Shown here: piece after piece, positions 46,395 to 55,104 of the stretch
Layout of the letters: each line of letters starts with the position of its first letter
Numbering within the stretch: the stretch's first letter is position 1
Assembly: GCA_020638455.1 (NCBI GenBank)
Contig: JACKIK010000003.1
Coordinates: 508,631 to 572,630, forward strand
Length of the DNA: 64,000 nt
Source: Hyphomonas sp.
GTDB taxonomy: Bacteria > Pseudomonadota > Alphaproteobacteria > Caulobacterales > Hyphomonadaceae
Direction: 5' to 3'
Notes under the pieces: model-generated
The model's input: the letters and a program-made list of their open reading frames with translations, nothing else
Databases searched by the model: none
Told to the model about the DNA's origin: nothing
Made by a program: the position numbers and the translations under genes

Positions 46395-46868
46395 TCAGCC
46401 GGCCGAGGTCGTGGTGTCCGAGATGATCTTCCAGTCGCCGCCGAACTTGCGCAGGATCAGCGTGTAGAGGCCGGAGGGCTCGTCCCCGTCCCGCTCCAGT
46501 TTCCAGCGCCCGTGCGCCACCGCCGCATCCGGCGCAAGCAGCACGATCTCATAGTCGGACGTGATCAGCTTTCCCATCTTCTCCGGCGTGCCATAGGTGG
46601 TGTGATAGCGCGCATTTGTGTCGTCCCAGCCGCGCGTGACCTTTCCGCCTGAGGCAAAGCGCAGCAGCGGCGACTTCCAGTAGCCGTCCATGAAGGCGTC
46701 GATATCGCCCCGGTTCCATGCCGCGTCCTGCGCTTCGAGCAACCCGGTGATGGCAGCCATCTCGGCTGCATCGTCGAGCGCGATATTATGGACGGGTGCG
46801 GGCGCTCCGGCCTGCGTGGCGCAGGCGGCAAGGGCGAATACGCTGACGGCGGCGGCAAGGGCTTTCAT
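46395..46868 (-). CDS. SnoaL/NTF2-like lipoprotein (DUF4440-like)
   Basis: The 157-residue product has a signal peptide with lipobox ALAAC (Cys17) and an NTF2-like cone domain: LLEAQDAAWNRGDIDAFMDGYW at the start and RKFGGDWKIISDTTT at the end, typical of the DUF4440 group. The start at 46868 follows GGAGCC. The role is unknown; these domains bind small molecules or form enzyme scaffolds. It is followed upstream on the same strand by the AmpG gene at a 50-base gap, so it may be the last gene of that operon. Confidence 0.78.
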   Translation of the reverse strand: MKALAAAVSVFALAACATQAGAPAPVHNIALDDAAEMAAITGLLEAQDAAWNRGDIDAFMDGYWKSPLLRFASGGKVTRGWDDTNARYHTTYGTPEKMGKLITSDYEIVLLAPDAAVAHGRWKLERDGDEPSGLYTLILRKFGGDWKIISDTTTSAG

Positions 46869-46918
46869 GGCGGGGCTCCACTGATGGCTTTGCATCAGCC
46901 TAATGCCAGCCGCCCGCC

Positions 46919-48652
46919 CTAACCAGCGCTTTCCGGCTTCATCCGTGCCTCGCGCGCGAGCCGCCACCATTCCAGCACGCTGAGCGCAACCGCGACGCCG
47001 CCCAGCCAGAAAGTGACGACAAAGACGTCGTGGAAGCCGTTCTTCTCGATCATCTCCCCCAGCCACGGGCGGCCGAGCGTTCCAATCAGCATGGTCAGCG
47101 ACGCCATCAGCGCATACTGGACCGCCGCGAAGCGCGGGTTCACGACCGAAGTCAGGTACGCCGTCATGGCCACCAAGGCGAGGCCGCCGGCGATGTTCTC
47201 GGCGAAGATGGTGATCATCAGCCGCGCGAGGCGCCGGCTATGGTCCGGCGGCAGGTCTATCGCATGCGGCTGCAGCTTCGCTGCGAAATCGGCAAAGGCA
47301 ATCAGCGGGCCGTCCAGGTGCGTGAAGGCGAGGAACGCGTCGACCGCATGGGCGCCGGCCGCAAGGTCGGCATAGAGCAGATTGGTCGCCGCCGCGACGA
47401 TACCGCCGATGAAGAAGACGGGCATCCGCCCGATTGTCGCGATCAGCGTCGCGCCCAGCAACGAACCCAGAATGGTGGCAATGACGCCGAAGAATTTGGA
47501 GGCGATCGCCACATCGTCGAGCGTATGCCCCAGCGCATCGAGATCGCTGCGCAGGTAGAAAGGATAGGCGAACGAGCCCCACACCGCATCAGTGAAACGA
47601 TAGGTCAGCGCCAGCGCCAGGACGAGTACCGTCCACCAGCGCAGCCGGTAGATCAGGTCCATCAGCGGGTCGAAGATCGCACGGAACAGCGTCGCGACCA
47701 GCTTGCCGGCGCGGCTCTGGCCGGCATGGAACAACGGCGCGTCCGCCGCCACTGCCCGGTTGCGGACCAGCAGAACGGCCGCCACCACCGCCGGGGCGAT
47801 CACCGTCAGCATCACGATCAGGGGGCCCTGCTCCAAGACGAAAGCGCTGGAGGAAATGTCGGCATGGAAGCCGAGCCGCATGACCGCGAAATAGCCGATC
47901 ATGCAGAAGGCGGCGGCCCAGCACAGCGACACGAAGGCGACCGCGGGGGTTGCTTCGTGGACCGGTACGGACGGCAGGAAACTCGGCCGCGTCCTGTGCT
48001 CGTGCCTGTTGTATTCCGGCTCCGGCGCCAGCAGGCTGCCGAACACCGTCAGCCCGACAAAGCCTGCCATCATCACATAGGACACGACCCAGCCGCCGCG
48101 CGCCGCAACCAGCAGCGCCACGAAGCCGGAGATGAACCCGCCGGACTTGTAGCCGAACTGGTACAGCGCCGACATCAGGTCCTTGTCCTCGTCCGAACGC
48201 GCGACCTCGATGCGCCAGGCATCCAGGATGATGTCGTGCGTCGGGCCAAGCAGCAGGATCACGAAGCAGATCAGCGCAACCAGCCCGATATTATGCGGCG
48301 GGTTCGAGAAGGCCAGCACGACGAGCAGGATCGCAATCGAAGCCTGGCACAGGATCAGCCAGGAGCGCCGTCCGCCGACCGGGATGAACGGCACGCCGTG
48401 CGGCGTCTGGAAGACCGGCGCCCAGAGATATTTGAAGGAATAGCCGATCCCGACCAGCGAGAGCACGCCGATCGTGTCCGTATCGATCTTTTCTTCCGTC
48501 AGCCAGGCCGTCAGCACGCCGACAATGGCGCCATAGGGAATGCTCGCAGCGAAGGCGAGGATCAGCATTGCCGCCATGCGGCGGTCTTTCAGGGCACGAA
48601 AGGCCCGCGCCATGCGCGAAGGCTGCTGCGCCGGCGCGCCTGCCTCGCTCAT
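46919..48652 (-). CDS. ampG: AmpG-family muropeptide MFS transporter
   Basis: The 577-residue MFS protein has twelve or more hydrophobic helices. The front part matches AmpG: AMLILAFAASIPYGAIVGVLTAWL, KYLWAPVFQ, and the ILDAWRIE region of helix 4. AmpG imports anhydromuropeptides for wall recycling and feeds beta-lactamase induction in other bacteria. The protein is longer than E. coli AmpG (491 residues), with extra sequence in the middle. Its ATG overlaps the stop of a hybrid histidine kinase gene by 4 bases. Confidence 0.85.
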   Translation of the reverse strand: MSEAGAPAQQPSRMARAFRALKDRRMAAMLILAFAASIPYGAIVGVLTAWLTEEKIDTDTIGVLSLVGIGYSFKYLWAPVFQTPHGVPFIPVGGRRSWLILCQASIAILLVVLAFSNPPHNIGLVALICFVILLLGPTHDIILDAWRIEVARSDEDKDLMSALYQFGYKSGGFISGFVALLVAARGGWVVSYVMMAGFVGLTVFGSLLAPEPEYNRHEHRTRPSFLPSVPVHEATPAVAFVSLCWAAAFCMIGYFAVMRLGFHADISSSAFVLEQGPLIVMLTVIAPAVVAAVLLVRNRAVAADAPLFHAGQSRAGKLVATLFRAIFDPLMDLIYRLRWWTVLVLALALTYRFTDAVWGSFAYPFYLRSDLDALGHTLDDVAIASKFFGVIATILGSLLGATLIATIGRMPVFFIGGIVAAATNLLYADLAAGAHAVDAFLAFTHLDGPLIAFADFAAKLQPHAIDLPPDHSRRLARLMITIFAENIAGGLALVAMTAYLTSVVNPRFAAVQYALMASLTMLIGTLGRPWLGEMIEKNGFHDVFVVTFWLGGVAVALSVLEWWRLAREARMKPESAG

Positions 48653-50142
48653 GCGGCCCCGGCCTCATTGCGGCCGGCCCGGCCCGTCCAGTGCACCGCA
48701 ATGCTGCGCAGCGCCTCCGGCTCGATCGGCTTGGCGACCACGCCATTCGCCCCGGCCGCGATCGCGCGGCGCTCGATCTCCGGATTCACCTCCGCCGACA
48801 GGGCAATCACCGGCACGCCGGACCCGCCCGCGCGCAGGCGGCGTGTCGCCTCGAACCCGTCCATGACGGGCATACGCAGGTCCATCAGGATGAGCGCGGG
48901 CTGCATGCGTTCGGCGACCTCCAGGGCTTCGGCTCCGGTCGAGGCGACTGTGACGGTAAAACCGGCCGATTCCAAGGCACGCCGTGCAATCAGCGCGTTG
49001 ACCGGATTGTCGTCTGCAATCAGCACGCGCCCGGCGCCGGTCAGTGCTTCCGGCTCGTCGGCGGCCCATTCGCCGGAATGCACCACGAAGATCCGCTCGG
49101 CCAGCGACGAGGCCCGCAGCGGCCGCACCAGCCAGCCGGCACAGCCCATCGCCCGGAATCGCGCAATCGCGCCGCGATCCTCCGGCCGCAGCACGATCAG
49201 CGACGGCGCCTGACGGGCCAGGGCCCGGACGGTCGCTTCGGGCAGGTCGGCCCCGATCAGCAGCACATCGACGTCTGCAGGCACATGCCCGGACGAGACG
49301 TCAACGCTGACAGGTTTCGCGGCCGCACCCACGAGCGCCGCCGCCGTCGACAGGCAGGTGGCCGGCGGCAGTCCCGCGAGGCCGACCGTGGCGTTCAGTT
49401 GCGGCAGGTCATGCGTCGGCGGAAGCTCTGCCCTTGGCAGGGGCAGAAAGACGGAAAAGCAGGTGCCGATCCCCGGCGCTCCGGTCACGTCGATGCGCCC
49501 GCCAAGCAGGTCGGTCAGGCGCTTGACGATGGCAAGGCCGAGGCCGACGCCGCCATCCTTGTAGGCGTCCTTGCGGCTCGACTGGCGGAACGCATCGAAC
49601 AGGCGCTCCCGGTCCGGCGCCGCGATGCCCGGCCCCGTATCGATGACGCGGTATTCCAGCCCGTCATCATGCGCGTGAATGTCCAGCAGAACGGCGCCGG
49701 TCTGCGTGAATTTCAGCGCGTTGCCGATGAGGTTGAACAGGATCTGGCGGATACGGCCCGCATCGCCCGTGAAGGTCGGCATGGGCAGTTGCGACACCCG
49801 CGCCGCAAGATCCAGCCCGGCCGCATGAGCGCGCGGGCTCAAAAGCTCCACGACTTCCCGGGCGAGCCGGACCGGACAGAATGCCTCCGATTCCAGTTCC
49901 ACCGCCGAAGCATCGAGCCGCGCATAGTCGAGCACGTTGTTGAGGAGGTCGAGCAGCCGCGCCCCGCTCTGACGGATCGCTTCGGCATATTCCCGCTGGG
50001 CCGGCTCGAGCTCGGTTTCCAGCAGCAGCGACACCGTGCCGAGGATGCCGTTCAGCGGCGTGCGGATCTCGTGGCTGGCCGCTGCCAGGAAGGTATCCTC
50101 CGGGCTGGTCGTCACGGGCGGCAGGATGGGCGTCTCTTTCAT
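48649..50142 (-). CDS. Soluble hybrid histidine kinase / response regulator
   Basis: The 497-residue protein starts nearly directly with the HisKA phosphoacceptor AAASHEIRTPLNGILG (His24), then HATPase_c (NLIGNALKF, DTGPGIA, GGVGLGLAI), a degenerate receiver-like region, and a C-terminal receiver (VLIADDNPVNALIARRAL and LILMDLRMPVMDG). It has no membrane helix and no PAS domain, so the signal must come from a partner. The 4-base overlap with ampG suggests a link to wall recycling. The start at 50142 was preferred to 50163. Confidence 0.88.
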   Translation of the reverse strand: MKETPILPPVTTSPEDTFLAAASHEIRTPLNGILGTVSLLLETELEPAQREYAEAIRQSGARLLDLLNNVLDYARLDASAVELESEAFCPVRLAREVVELLSPRAHAAGLDLAARVSQLPMPTFTGDAGRIRQILFNLIGNALKFTQTGAVLLDIHAHDDGLEYRVIDTGPGIAAPDRERLFDAFRQSSRKDAYKDGGVGLGLAIVKRLTDLLGGRIDVTGAPGIGTCFSVFLPLPRAELPPTHDLPQLNATVGLAGLPPATCLSTAAALVGAAAKPVSVDVSSGHVPADVDVLLIGADLPEATVRALARQAPSLIVLRPEDRGAIARFRAMGCAGWLVRPLRASSLAERIFVVHSGEWAADEPEALTGAGRVLIADDNPVNALIARRALESAGFTVTVASTGAEALEVAERMQPALILMDLRMPVMDGFEATRRLRAGGSGVPVIALSAEVNPEIERRAIAAGANGVVAKPIEPEALRSIAVHWTGRAGRNEAGAA

Positions 50143-50209
50143 GCACCCAATCGTGCCCCGCACGCTTTAGGAATCCTTTAAGCCCGCAGCCAGTTTCCGA
50201 CTGGAATTG

Positions 50210-51757
50210 CTAATGGGCGAGCGCTTCGGCGCTCACGCCCTCTCCCCTGCCCGGCGGACGTTGCCGGTAGGACAGCGCCTCGGCAATATGTACGCGGCGT
50301 ACACTAGTTGCTCCATCGAGGTCAGCGATCGTGCGGGCCACTTTCAGCACGCGCGAATAACCCCGCGCGGTGAGCTGCAACCGGTCCGCTGCTCCGGCAA
50401 GCAGGGCCGCACCCGATTCGTCAGGCCGGGCGAAGCGTTCCAGCTCGTTAAGCGGCGCATCGGCATTGACCGGGCGGCGGGTATCGCTTGTCTCGTCCTC
50501 GTACCGCTCCAACTGGACGGCTATGGCTGCTTCGACCCGCACCTTCGCTTCGGCGGTCCCTTCCGTCGGCGGCGGCAGGGCAAGGTCCACGGCGGTCACC
50601 GGAGGGGTATCGTAGTAGAGATCGATGCGGTCGAGGAACGGGCCGGACAGGCGCGCCTGGTAGGATTCGGCGCATTTCGGCCCGCGGCGGCAGGCAGCGG
50701 CGCCCGGCCCGCCTCCGCAGCGGCAGGGATTCATTGCCGCCACCAGCTGGAACCGGGCCGGATAGCGCACGTGCCGGTTTGCCCGCGCAACCACGGCCTC
50801 ACCGGCCTCGAGTGGCTGGCGGAGACTGTCGAGCACCTGGGCGGAGAATTCCGGCAATTCATCAAGGAACAGCACGCCGTGGTGGGCGAGCGAAACCTCA
50901 CCCGGCTTTGCCTTGATCCCGCCGCCGACCAGCGCCGCCATGGAGGCAGAGTGGTGCGGCGCCCGGAACGGCCGCGTCCGCGACAGGCGTCCACGCTCCA
51001 GCAGCCCGGCGATCGAATGGATCTGCGAGACTTCCAGCAATTCCCGCGCAGACAGCGGCGGCAGAAGTCCCGGCAAGCGCTGGGCGAGCATCGACTTGCC
51101 CGAGCCCGGCGGCCCGCAGAAAAGAAGGTTGTGCCCGCCCGCTGCGGCGATCTCCAGCACACGCTTGGCGCCTTCCTGGCCTTTGACATCGCGCAGGTCG
51201 GGCCCCGGCGGCGGTTCAGCCAGCATGCCGGCTTTTGGCGGGCCGATCAGGTCCCGTCCCGTGAAATGGTTGATCAATGCGATCAGGCTGCGCGCGCCGA
51301 GCACGCTGCCGCCCGCCCAGGCGGCCTCCGCCCCGCAGATTTCCGGGCAGATAAGGCTGAGATTCATCGCTTCCGCTGCCATCGCCGCGGGCAGCACACC
51401 CAGGGTCTCACCAAGGCTTCCATCCAGCGACAATTCCCCGATCGCGGCATACTTCCCAAGCTCGTCCGGCGGGATCACGCCCATGATAGCCAGCATCGCA
51501 AGCGCAATCGCCAGATCGTAATGGCTGCCCTCCTTCGGCAGGTCGGCCGGCGCGAGGTTCACGATCACCCGTTTCGGCGGCAGGGCGAGGCCCAGCGATG
51601 CAAAGGCGGCCCGCACGCGCTCCCTGCTCTCCCCAACGGCCTTGTCCGGCAGACCGACGATATGGAAAGCCGGGTTGCCGCCTGTCAGCTGCACCTGCAC
51701 GTCGACCGGCTGGGCATCGACCCCTTCGAACGCAAATGTCGTGACCCGGCAGACCAT
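50210..51757 (-). CDS. comM: YifB/ComM family Mg-chelatase-like AAA ATPase
   Basis: The 515-residue protein has the N-terminal Lon-like ChlI domain, the central Mg-chelatase AAA module with Walker A GPPGSGKSMLAQRL, FRAPHHSAS, the Walker B GVLFLDELPEF, and a C-terminal domain with LTARGYSRVLKVARTIADL. ComM is a helicase for branch migration in natural transformation and is broadly conserved. The start at 51757 (MVCRVTTFAFEG) fits the family. It lies upstream of the kinase gene on the same strand with a 67-base gap. Confidence 0.93.
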   Translation of the reverse strand: MVCRVTTFAFEGVDAQPVDVQVQLTGGNPAFHIVGLPDKAVGESRERVRAAFASLGLALPPKRVIVNLAPADLPKEGSHYDLAIALAMLAIMGVIPPDELGKYAAIGELSLDGSLGETLGVLPAAMAAEAMNLSLICPEICGAEAAWAGGSVLGARSLIALINHFTGRDLIGPPKAGMLAEPPPGPDLRDVKGQEGAKRVLEIAAAGGHNLLFCGPPGSGKSMLAQRLPGLLPPLSARELLEVSQIHSIAGLLERGRLSRTRPFRAPHHSASMAALVGGGIKAKPGEVSLAHHGVLFLDELPEFSAQVLDSLRQPLEAGEAVVARANRHVRYPARFQLVAAMNPCRCGGGPGAAACRRGPKCAESYQARLSGPFLDRIDLYYDTPPVTAVDLALPPPTEGTAEAKVRVEAAIAVQLERYEDETSDTRRPVNADAPLNELERFARPDESGAALLAGAADRLQLTARGYSRVLKVARTIADLDGATSVRRVHIAEALSYRQRPPGRGEGVSAEALAH

Positions 51758-51827
51758 CGACCCTTTCCCCTTCAGCGGGAAAATGGTTAACACGGTTCCG
51801 CGAACAAATAAAGAACAAAAATGCGGG

Positions 51828-52811
51828 TCAGGCGCTTGCCGCTTGCATAAGGGGCGCGTGCGCGGCGTTCAGGACTTCCAGCCCCGCCCCCGCGCGCGGT
51901 GCACGTTCGGAGAGCGTGCGGCGCCATTGCCGCGCGCCCGGCTGGCCATTGAACAGGCCGAGCATGTGGCGTGTCATCGCGTGCAACGGAACGCCTTCGG
52001 CCAGCCGCTCCGCGACATAGGGCCGGTAAGCCTCAAGCGCGGCGAAGGGGGAGACCGGCTCCCCTTCCCCGAACAGGACAGCATCGACCTCGCCGAGCAG
52101 GGCCGGGGTCTGATAGGCCGCACGGCCCAGCATGACGCCATCGAATGTCGCCAGATGCTCCGTACACGCCTCGATCGTCTGGATACCGCCGTTCAGAACG
52201 ACGGTCAGATCTGGCCGTGACGCCTTCAGCTCCGCCACCAGGCCATAATCTAACGGCGGCACGTCGCGGTTCTCCTTCGGCGACAGGCCCTTCAGCCACG
52301 CCTTGCGCGCATGCACCGTGAACACCAGGCACCCCGCTGCCGCCACCCTGTCCACGAAGGTGAACAATGTCTCGCGGGCCGGCAGGTCATCAATGGCGAT
52401 GCGGCATTTCACGGTGACCGGGATCTGCACCGCCGCGCCCATGGCCGCAACACAGTCCGCCACCAGATCCGGCTCCGCCATCAGGCAGGCCCCGAAAGAC
52501 CCCGACTGCACCCGCGCCGACGGGCAACCGCAATTGAGATTCACTTCGTCATAGCCGAAGCCCTCCGCGATCCGCGCAGCTTCCGCGAGTTTTCCGGGCT
52601 CGCTGCCGCCGAGCTGCAGCACCACCGGATGTTCCATGTCATTGAACCCGATCAGGCGCTCCCGATCCCCGTGGATCACGGCATCGGCCGTCACCATCTC
52701 GGTCCACAACAGCGCCCGCTTCGAGAGGCAACGATGGAAAGCCCGGCAATGCCGGTCCGTCCAGTCCATCATAGGGGCGACAGAAAATCTATAGTCTTGT
52801 TTTTTCGTCAT
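51828..52811 (-). CDS. dusA: tRNA-dihydrouridine(20/20a) synthase DusA, 5' end at an element junction
   Basis: DusA reduces U20/U20a in tRNA with FMN. The 327-residue protein shows VAPMMDWTDRHCRAF, NLNCGCPSARVQSG, FGACLM with the active-site cysteine, and NGGIQT. The first nine codons (MTKKQDYRF) and the bases before them are strikingly A+T-rich, unlike the rest. An integrase gene starts 112 bases away on the other strand. DusA 5' ends are a known insertion target for phages and islands. The gene is complete, with its first codons and promoter probably supplied by the element. Confidence 0.93.
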   Translation of the reverse strand: MTKKQDYRFSVAPMMDWTDRHCRAFHRCLSKRALLWTEMVTADAVIHGDRERLIGFNDMEHPVVLQLGGSEPGKLAEAARIAEGFGYDEVNLNCGCPSARVQSGSFGACLMAEPDLVADCVAAMGAAVQIPVTVKCRIAIDDLPARETLFTFVDRVAAAGCLVFTVHARKAWLKGLSPKENRDVPPLDYGLVAELKASRPDLTVVLNGGIQTIEACTEHLATFDGVMLGRAAYQTPALLGEVDAVLFGEGEPVSPFAALEAYRPYVAERLAEGVPLHAMTRHMLGLFNGQPGARQWRRTLSERAPRAGAGLEVLNAAHAPLMQAASA

Positions 52812-52842
52812 TTTTTTAGTAGTTTCAAGGGACTGAATCGAG

Positions 52843-52879
52843 AACGTGTGCAAGTCAAGTGCACGAATTTGCACACGTT
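52843..52879. repeat. Perfect 11-bp inverted repeat at the integrase end
   Basis: AACGTGTGCAA (52843-52853) and TTGCACACGTT (52869-52879) form an exact inverted repeat around a 15-base spacer that contains GTGCAC. Related GTGCACAC and GCGCACAC words follow just before the integrase ATG. The site may bind the integrase arms or an excisionase, or be an operator for int. Confidence 0.7.
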
Positions 52880-52922
52880 TGTACCGCTTTTGATCTCTCT
52901 GTGCACACGGAGCGCACACGAA

Positions 52923-53984
52923 ATGTCGTCTTTCACGAAGCTTCCTTCCGGCAACTGGCGGGCTCAGGTCCGCCGCAAGGGGCGGTATGTCTCTCAGTCA
53001 TTCCGGCGCCGCAAGGACGCCGAGGAATGGGCCCTCAAAATGGAGCGCCGGGTGGACCGCGGGGAGAGCGTCTCCGCGCGCCGCCCGGACGATATAAACA
53101 CGATTGCTGACCTCGTCGATCTCCACATTGCCGACATGCTCGACATGCGCAAACGCCTCCGCCGGTCCAAAGCCTATTCGCTGAACAAGCTAAGAGACGA
53201 CATCGGCCACCTGCGATTCAACCAGCTCGACCGCGAGCGCATTATCGAGTTCGCAAAGAGACGCCGTGACGAGGGCGCTGGCCCGGTCACCATCGCGATG
53301 GATGTCTCCTATTTGAAAACCATCATGCTCCATGCCTCAGCCGTGCATGGCGTGCAGCTCGACATCGACCAGGTCAACCTCGCCCGCGTCGCCCTTTCCC
53401 GCCTGGGCATGATCGGCAAAGGCCGCGAGCGGAACCGTAGGCCGACACAGGAAGAGCTCGATCTGTTGATCGACTATTTCGAGGCCAATGATCGCCAGAA
53501 GTCGCCGATGGCCCGCATCGTCAAGTTTGCGGTCGCGACAGCCATGCGCCAGTCAGAGATCTGCTCGATCGAATGGTCCGATGTCGATGAGCGCAAGCAC
53601 ACTGTGCTCGTGAGGGACCGGAAAGATCCTCGCAACAAGGACGGCAACGACCAACGCGTGCCACTCGTCGACCTGACCGGCTACGATGCCTGGCAGCTCC
53701 TGCAGGAGCAGCGAACAAACCGCAAGTCCAAAGGCCGCATTTTCCCCTACAATTCCCGCTCGGTGGGAGCAGCCTTTCGCAGGGCCTGCCAGGAACTGGA
53801 GATTGAAGACCTGCACTTCCACGATCTGCGCCACGAAGGCACAAGCCGCCTCTTCGAAGCTGGGCTGCAGATCGAGCAAGTCGCCCTAGTGACCGGCCAC
53901 AAGGACTGGAAAATGCTGAAGCGCTACACTCACCTGAGTGCGGATATGATCGTGAACTTCGCGAGAATGAATCAAAGAGTGTGA
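52923..53984 (+). CDS. int: Tyrosine recombinase/integrase, dusA-type
   Basis: The 353-residue protein has an N-terminal arm-binding part (SSFTKLPSGNWRAQVRRKGR), a SAM-like core-binding domain, and a catalytic domain. The catalytic residues are visible: Arg in TAMRQSEICSIEW, HDLRHEGTSRLF, HKDW, and Tyr in KRYTHLSAD. It starts at 52923 beside the dusA 5' end and is divergent from it, as described for integrases that target dusA. It should insert and excise the element. The HTH protein at 63572 might serve as its excisionase. Confidence 0.93.
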   Translation: MSSFTKLPSGNWRAQVRRKGRYVSQSFRRRKDAEEWALKMERRVDRGESVSARRPDDINTIADLVDLHIADMLDMRKRLRRSKAYSLNKLRDDIGHLRFNQLDRERIIEFAKRRRDEGAGPVTIAMDVSYLKTIMLHASAVHGVQLDIDQVNLARVALSRLGMIGKGRERNRRPTQEELDLLIDYFEANDRQKSPMARIVKFAVATAMRQSEICSIEWSDVDERKHTVLVRDRKDPRNKDGNDQRVPLVDLTGYDAWQLLQEQRTNRKSKGRIFPYNSRSVGAAFRRACQELEIEDLHFHDLRHEGTSRLFEAGLQIEQVALVTGHKDWKMLKRYTHLSADMIVNFARMNQRV

Positions 53985-54126
53985 ACGCCGAAGCTTGATG
54001 TGCGGCCTCAGCCAATCCGAATGTCCAACGGCAATACTCAGAATTGATGGAAGCTCCACTTCCCGTTCAACAGACCGGTGCAATCTAATCAATTGACCGA
54101 TCGGCATTCCAAAAAGCCGGAAGGGG

Positions 54127-54155
54127 TTGACGATTGGATGAGATGCGTCTATTTC
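54127..54155 (+). promoter_or_regulatory. Candidate promoter of the cargo operon
   Basis: TTGACG (54127-54132), a 17-base spacer and TATTTC (54150-54155) give a plausible sigma-70-type promoter. It supports a translation start at 54185 rather than the upstream TTG at 54134, which would overlap the -35/-10 region. Confidence 0.45.
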
Positions 54156-54184
54156 ACTTTTTATTCGTGAGAATGGTGAGCTTT

Positions 54185-54757
54185 ATGAAGATCGATATGA
54201 AAGCCCTTGGAAACGACACCGTGTTGGCCGGGGCCGTTACTGGCAAGGCAGTTTTCGTCAAAGTGATTGCGGAGACGGCGATCGAACCGACAGAGCCGAC
54301 GGCGTTAATAATGGACTTCGACGACGTCCAGATAGCGACTGCCAGCTTTCTTCGTGAAACCGTTTTCGCGGCTAAGACTTACATGCGGGCACGGCAATCT
54401 GCCTTTTATCCGGTGGTTGCCAATCTGAACGCCGAGATTCGCGATGAACTCGCGGTGCTGACCGAGGCGCTGAATGACGCGATCATCTCGTGCGAGATTT
54501 CCTCCTCAGGAGTGCTTTCAAACGTTCAACTCTTCGGCAAACTCGATCCGAAGCAGCAGATTACTTTCGACTACATCGTCGAAAATCGCGTCGCGGACGC
54601 GAACACGTTGAAAGAGCAGCTTGGCGATACTGACAAAGCCAAGAACACGAATGCCTGGAACAACAGACTTGCGAGTCTCGTCGCCCGCGGCGTGATCAAG
54701 GAGTTCTCACGCGGCCGAGCAAAATTCTACAAGCCAATTCTCGATGAGGCGGTGTGA
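54185..54757 (+). CDS. STAS-like (DUF4325-type) domain with C-terminal winged helix
   Basis: The 190-residue protein has an N-terminal STAS-like domain (about residues 5-105) of the DUF4325 kind: ALIMDFDDVQIATASFLRETVF is the conserved strand-helix where STAS proteins bind their kinase partner. Residues 118-185 form a probable winged helix (QITFDYIVENRVADANTLKEQ, NNRLASLVARGVIKEFSRG). It is first in a run of four coupled genes that also encodes a GHKL ATPase. A partner switch in which the ATPase controls this DNA-binding protein is a fair inference. The start at 54185 follows GGTGAG. Confidence 0.65.
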   Translation: MKIDMKALGNDTVLAGAVTGKAVFVKVIAETAIEPTEPTALIMDFDDVQIATASFLRETVFAAKTYMRARQSAFYPVVANLNAEIRDELAVLTEALNDAIISCEISSSGVLSNVQLFGKLDPKQQITFDYIVENRVADANTLKEQLGDTDKAKNTNAWNNRLASLVARGVIKEFSRGRAKFYKPILDEAV

Positions 54758-55104
54758 TGGGTGCTGAGTTTCTGGATAAGCGGAACAAGGGTTACACAAA
54801 GCATATTGATCGCAAGCGCGCGGCGCTGGCAACTAGCGATTTGTTCACGCAAGAGCCGAACGATCAGCCTCGCCGCGTTATAGCCAAGATCAGGCGCGGC
54901 GCCAGCCTCGCTATAGGCGATAAACTCATTATCGAGAAGAACGGCGCGGGTCTGATTGGATGCCAGGGTAACAGCGTGGTGGCCGAGATTGAGAACGCCT
55001 CCCCCACGATCTCTGACGCCGTTTCGAAATCGAGCGGCGTCGCCACCGGCACAGTCGAGAAGGTAAATGCAATTTCAGGAACGGCAGAGGTATCGATCAA
55101 ATGA
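54757..55104 (+). CDS. Small cargo protein of unknown function (115 aa)
   Basis: The 115-residue product starts with a basic, helical stretch (EFLDKRNKGYTKHIDRKRAAL) and then has a probable beta-rich half (LIIEKNGAGLIGCQGNSVVAE, GTVEKVNAISGTAEVSI). I do not recognise the family. The ATG at 54757 shares one base with the STAS-like stop, and its own stop overlaps the next ATG by 4 bases. It is thus made in step with its neighbours and probably part of the same complex. Confidence 0.6.
   Translation: MGAEFLDKRNKGYTKHIDRKRAALATSDLFTQEPNDQPRRVIAKIRRGASLAIGDKLIIEKNGAGLIGCQGNSVVAEIENASPTISDAVSKSSGVATGTVEKVNAISGTAEVSIK

Noticed and set aside
47030..49213. A 727-codon plus-strand frame opposite ampG and the kinase
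   Set aside because: It is antisense to two confidently identified genes and is rich in His, Arg and Gln without domains.
53985..54184. A gene in the gap between int and the STAS-like gene
   Set aside because: No frame with a ribosome binding site and normal composition is seen; only the candidate promoter at 54127 is supported.
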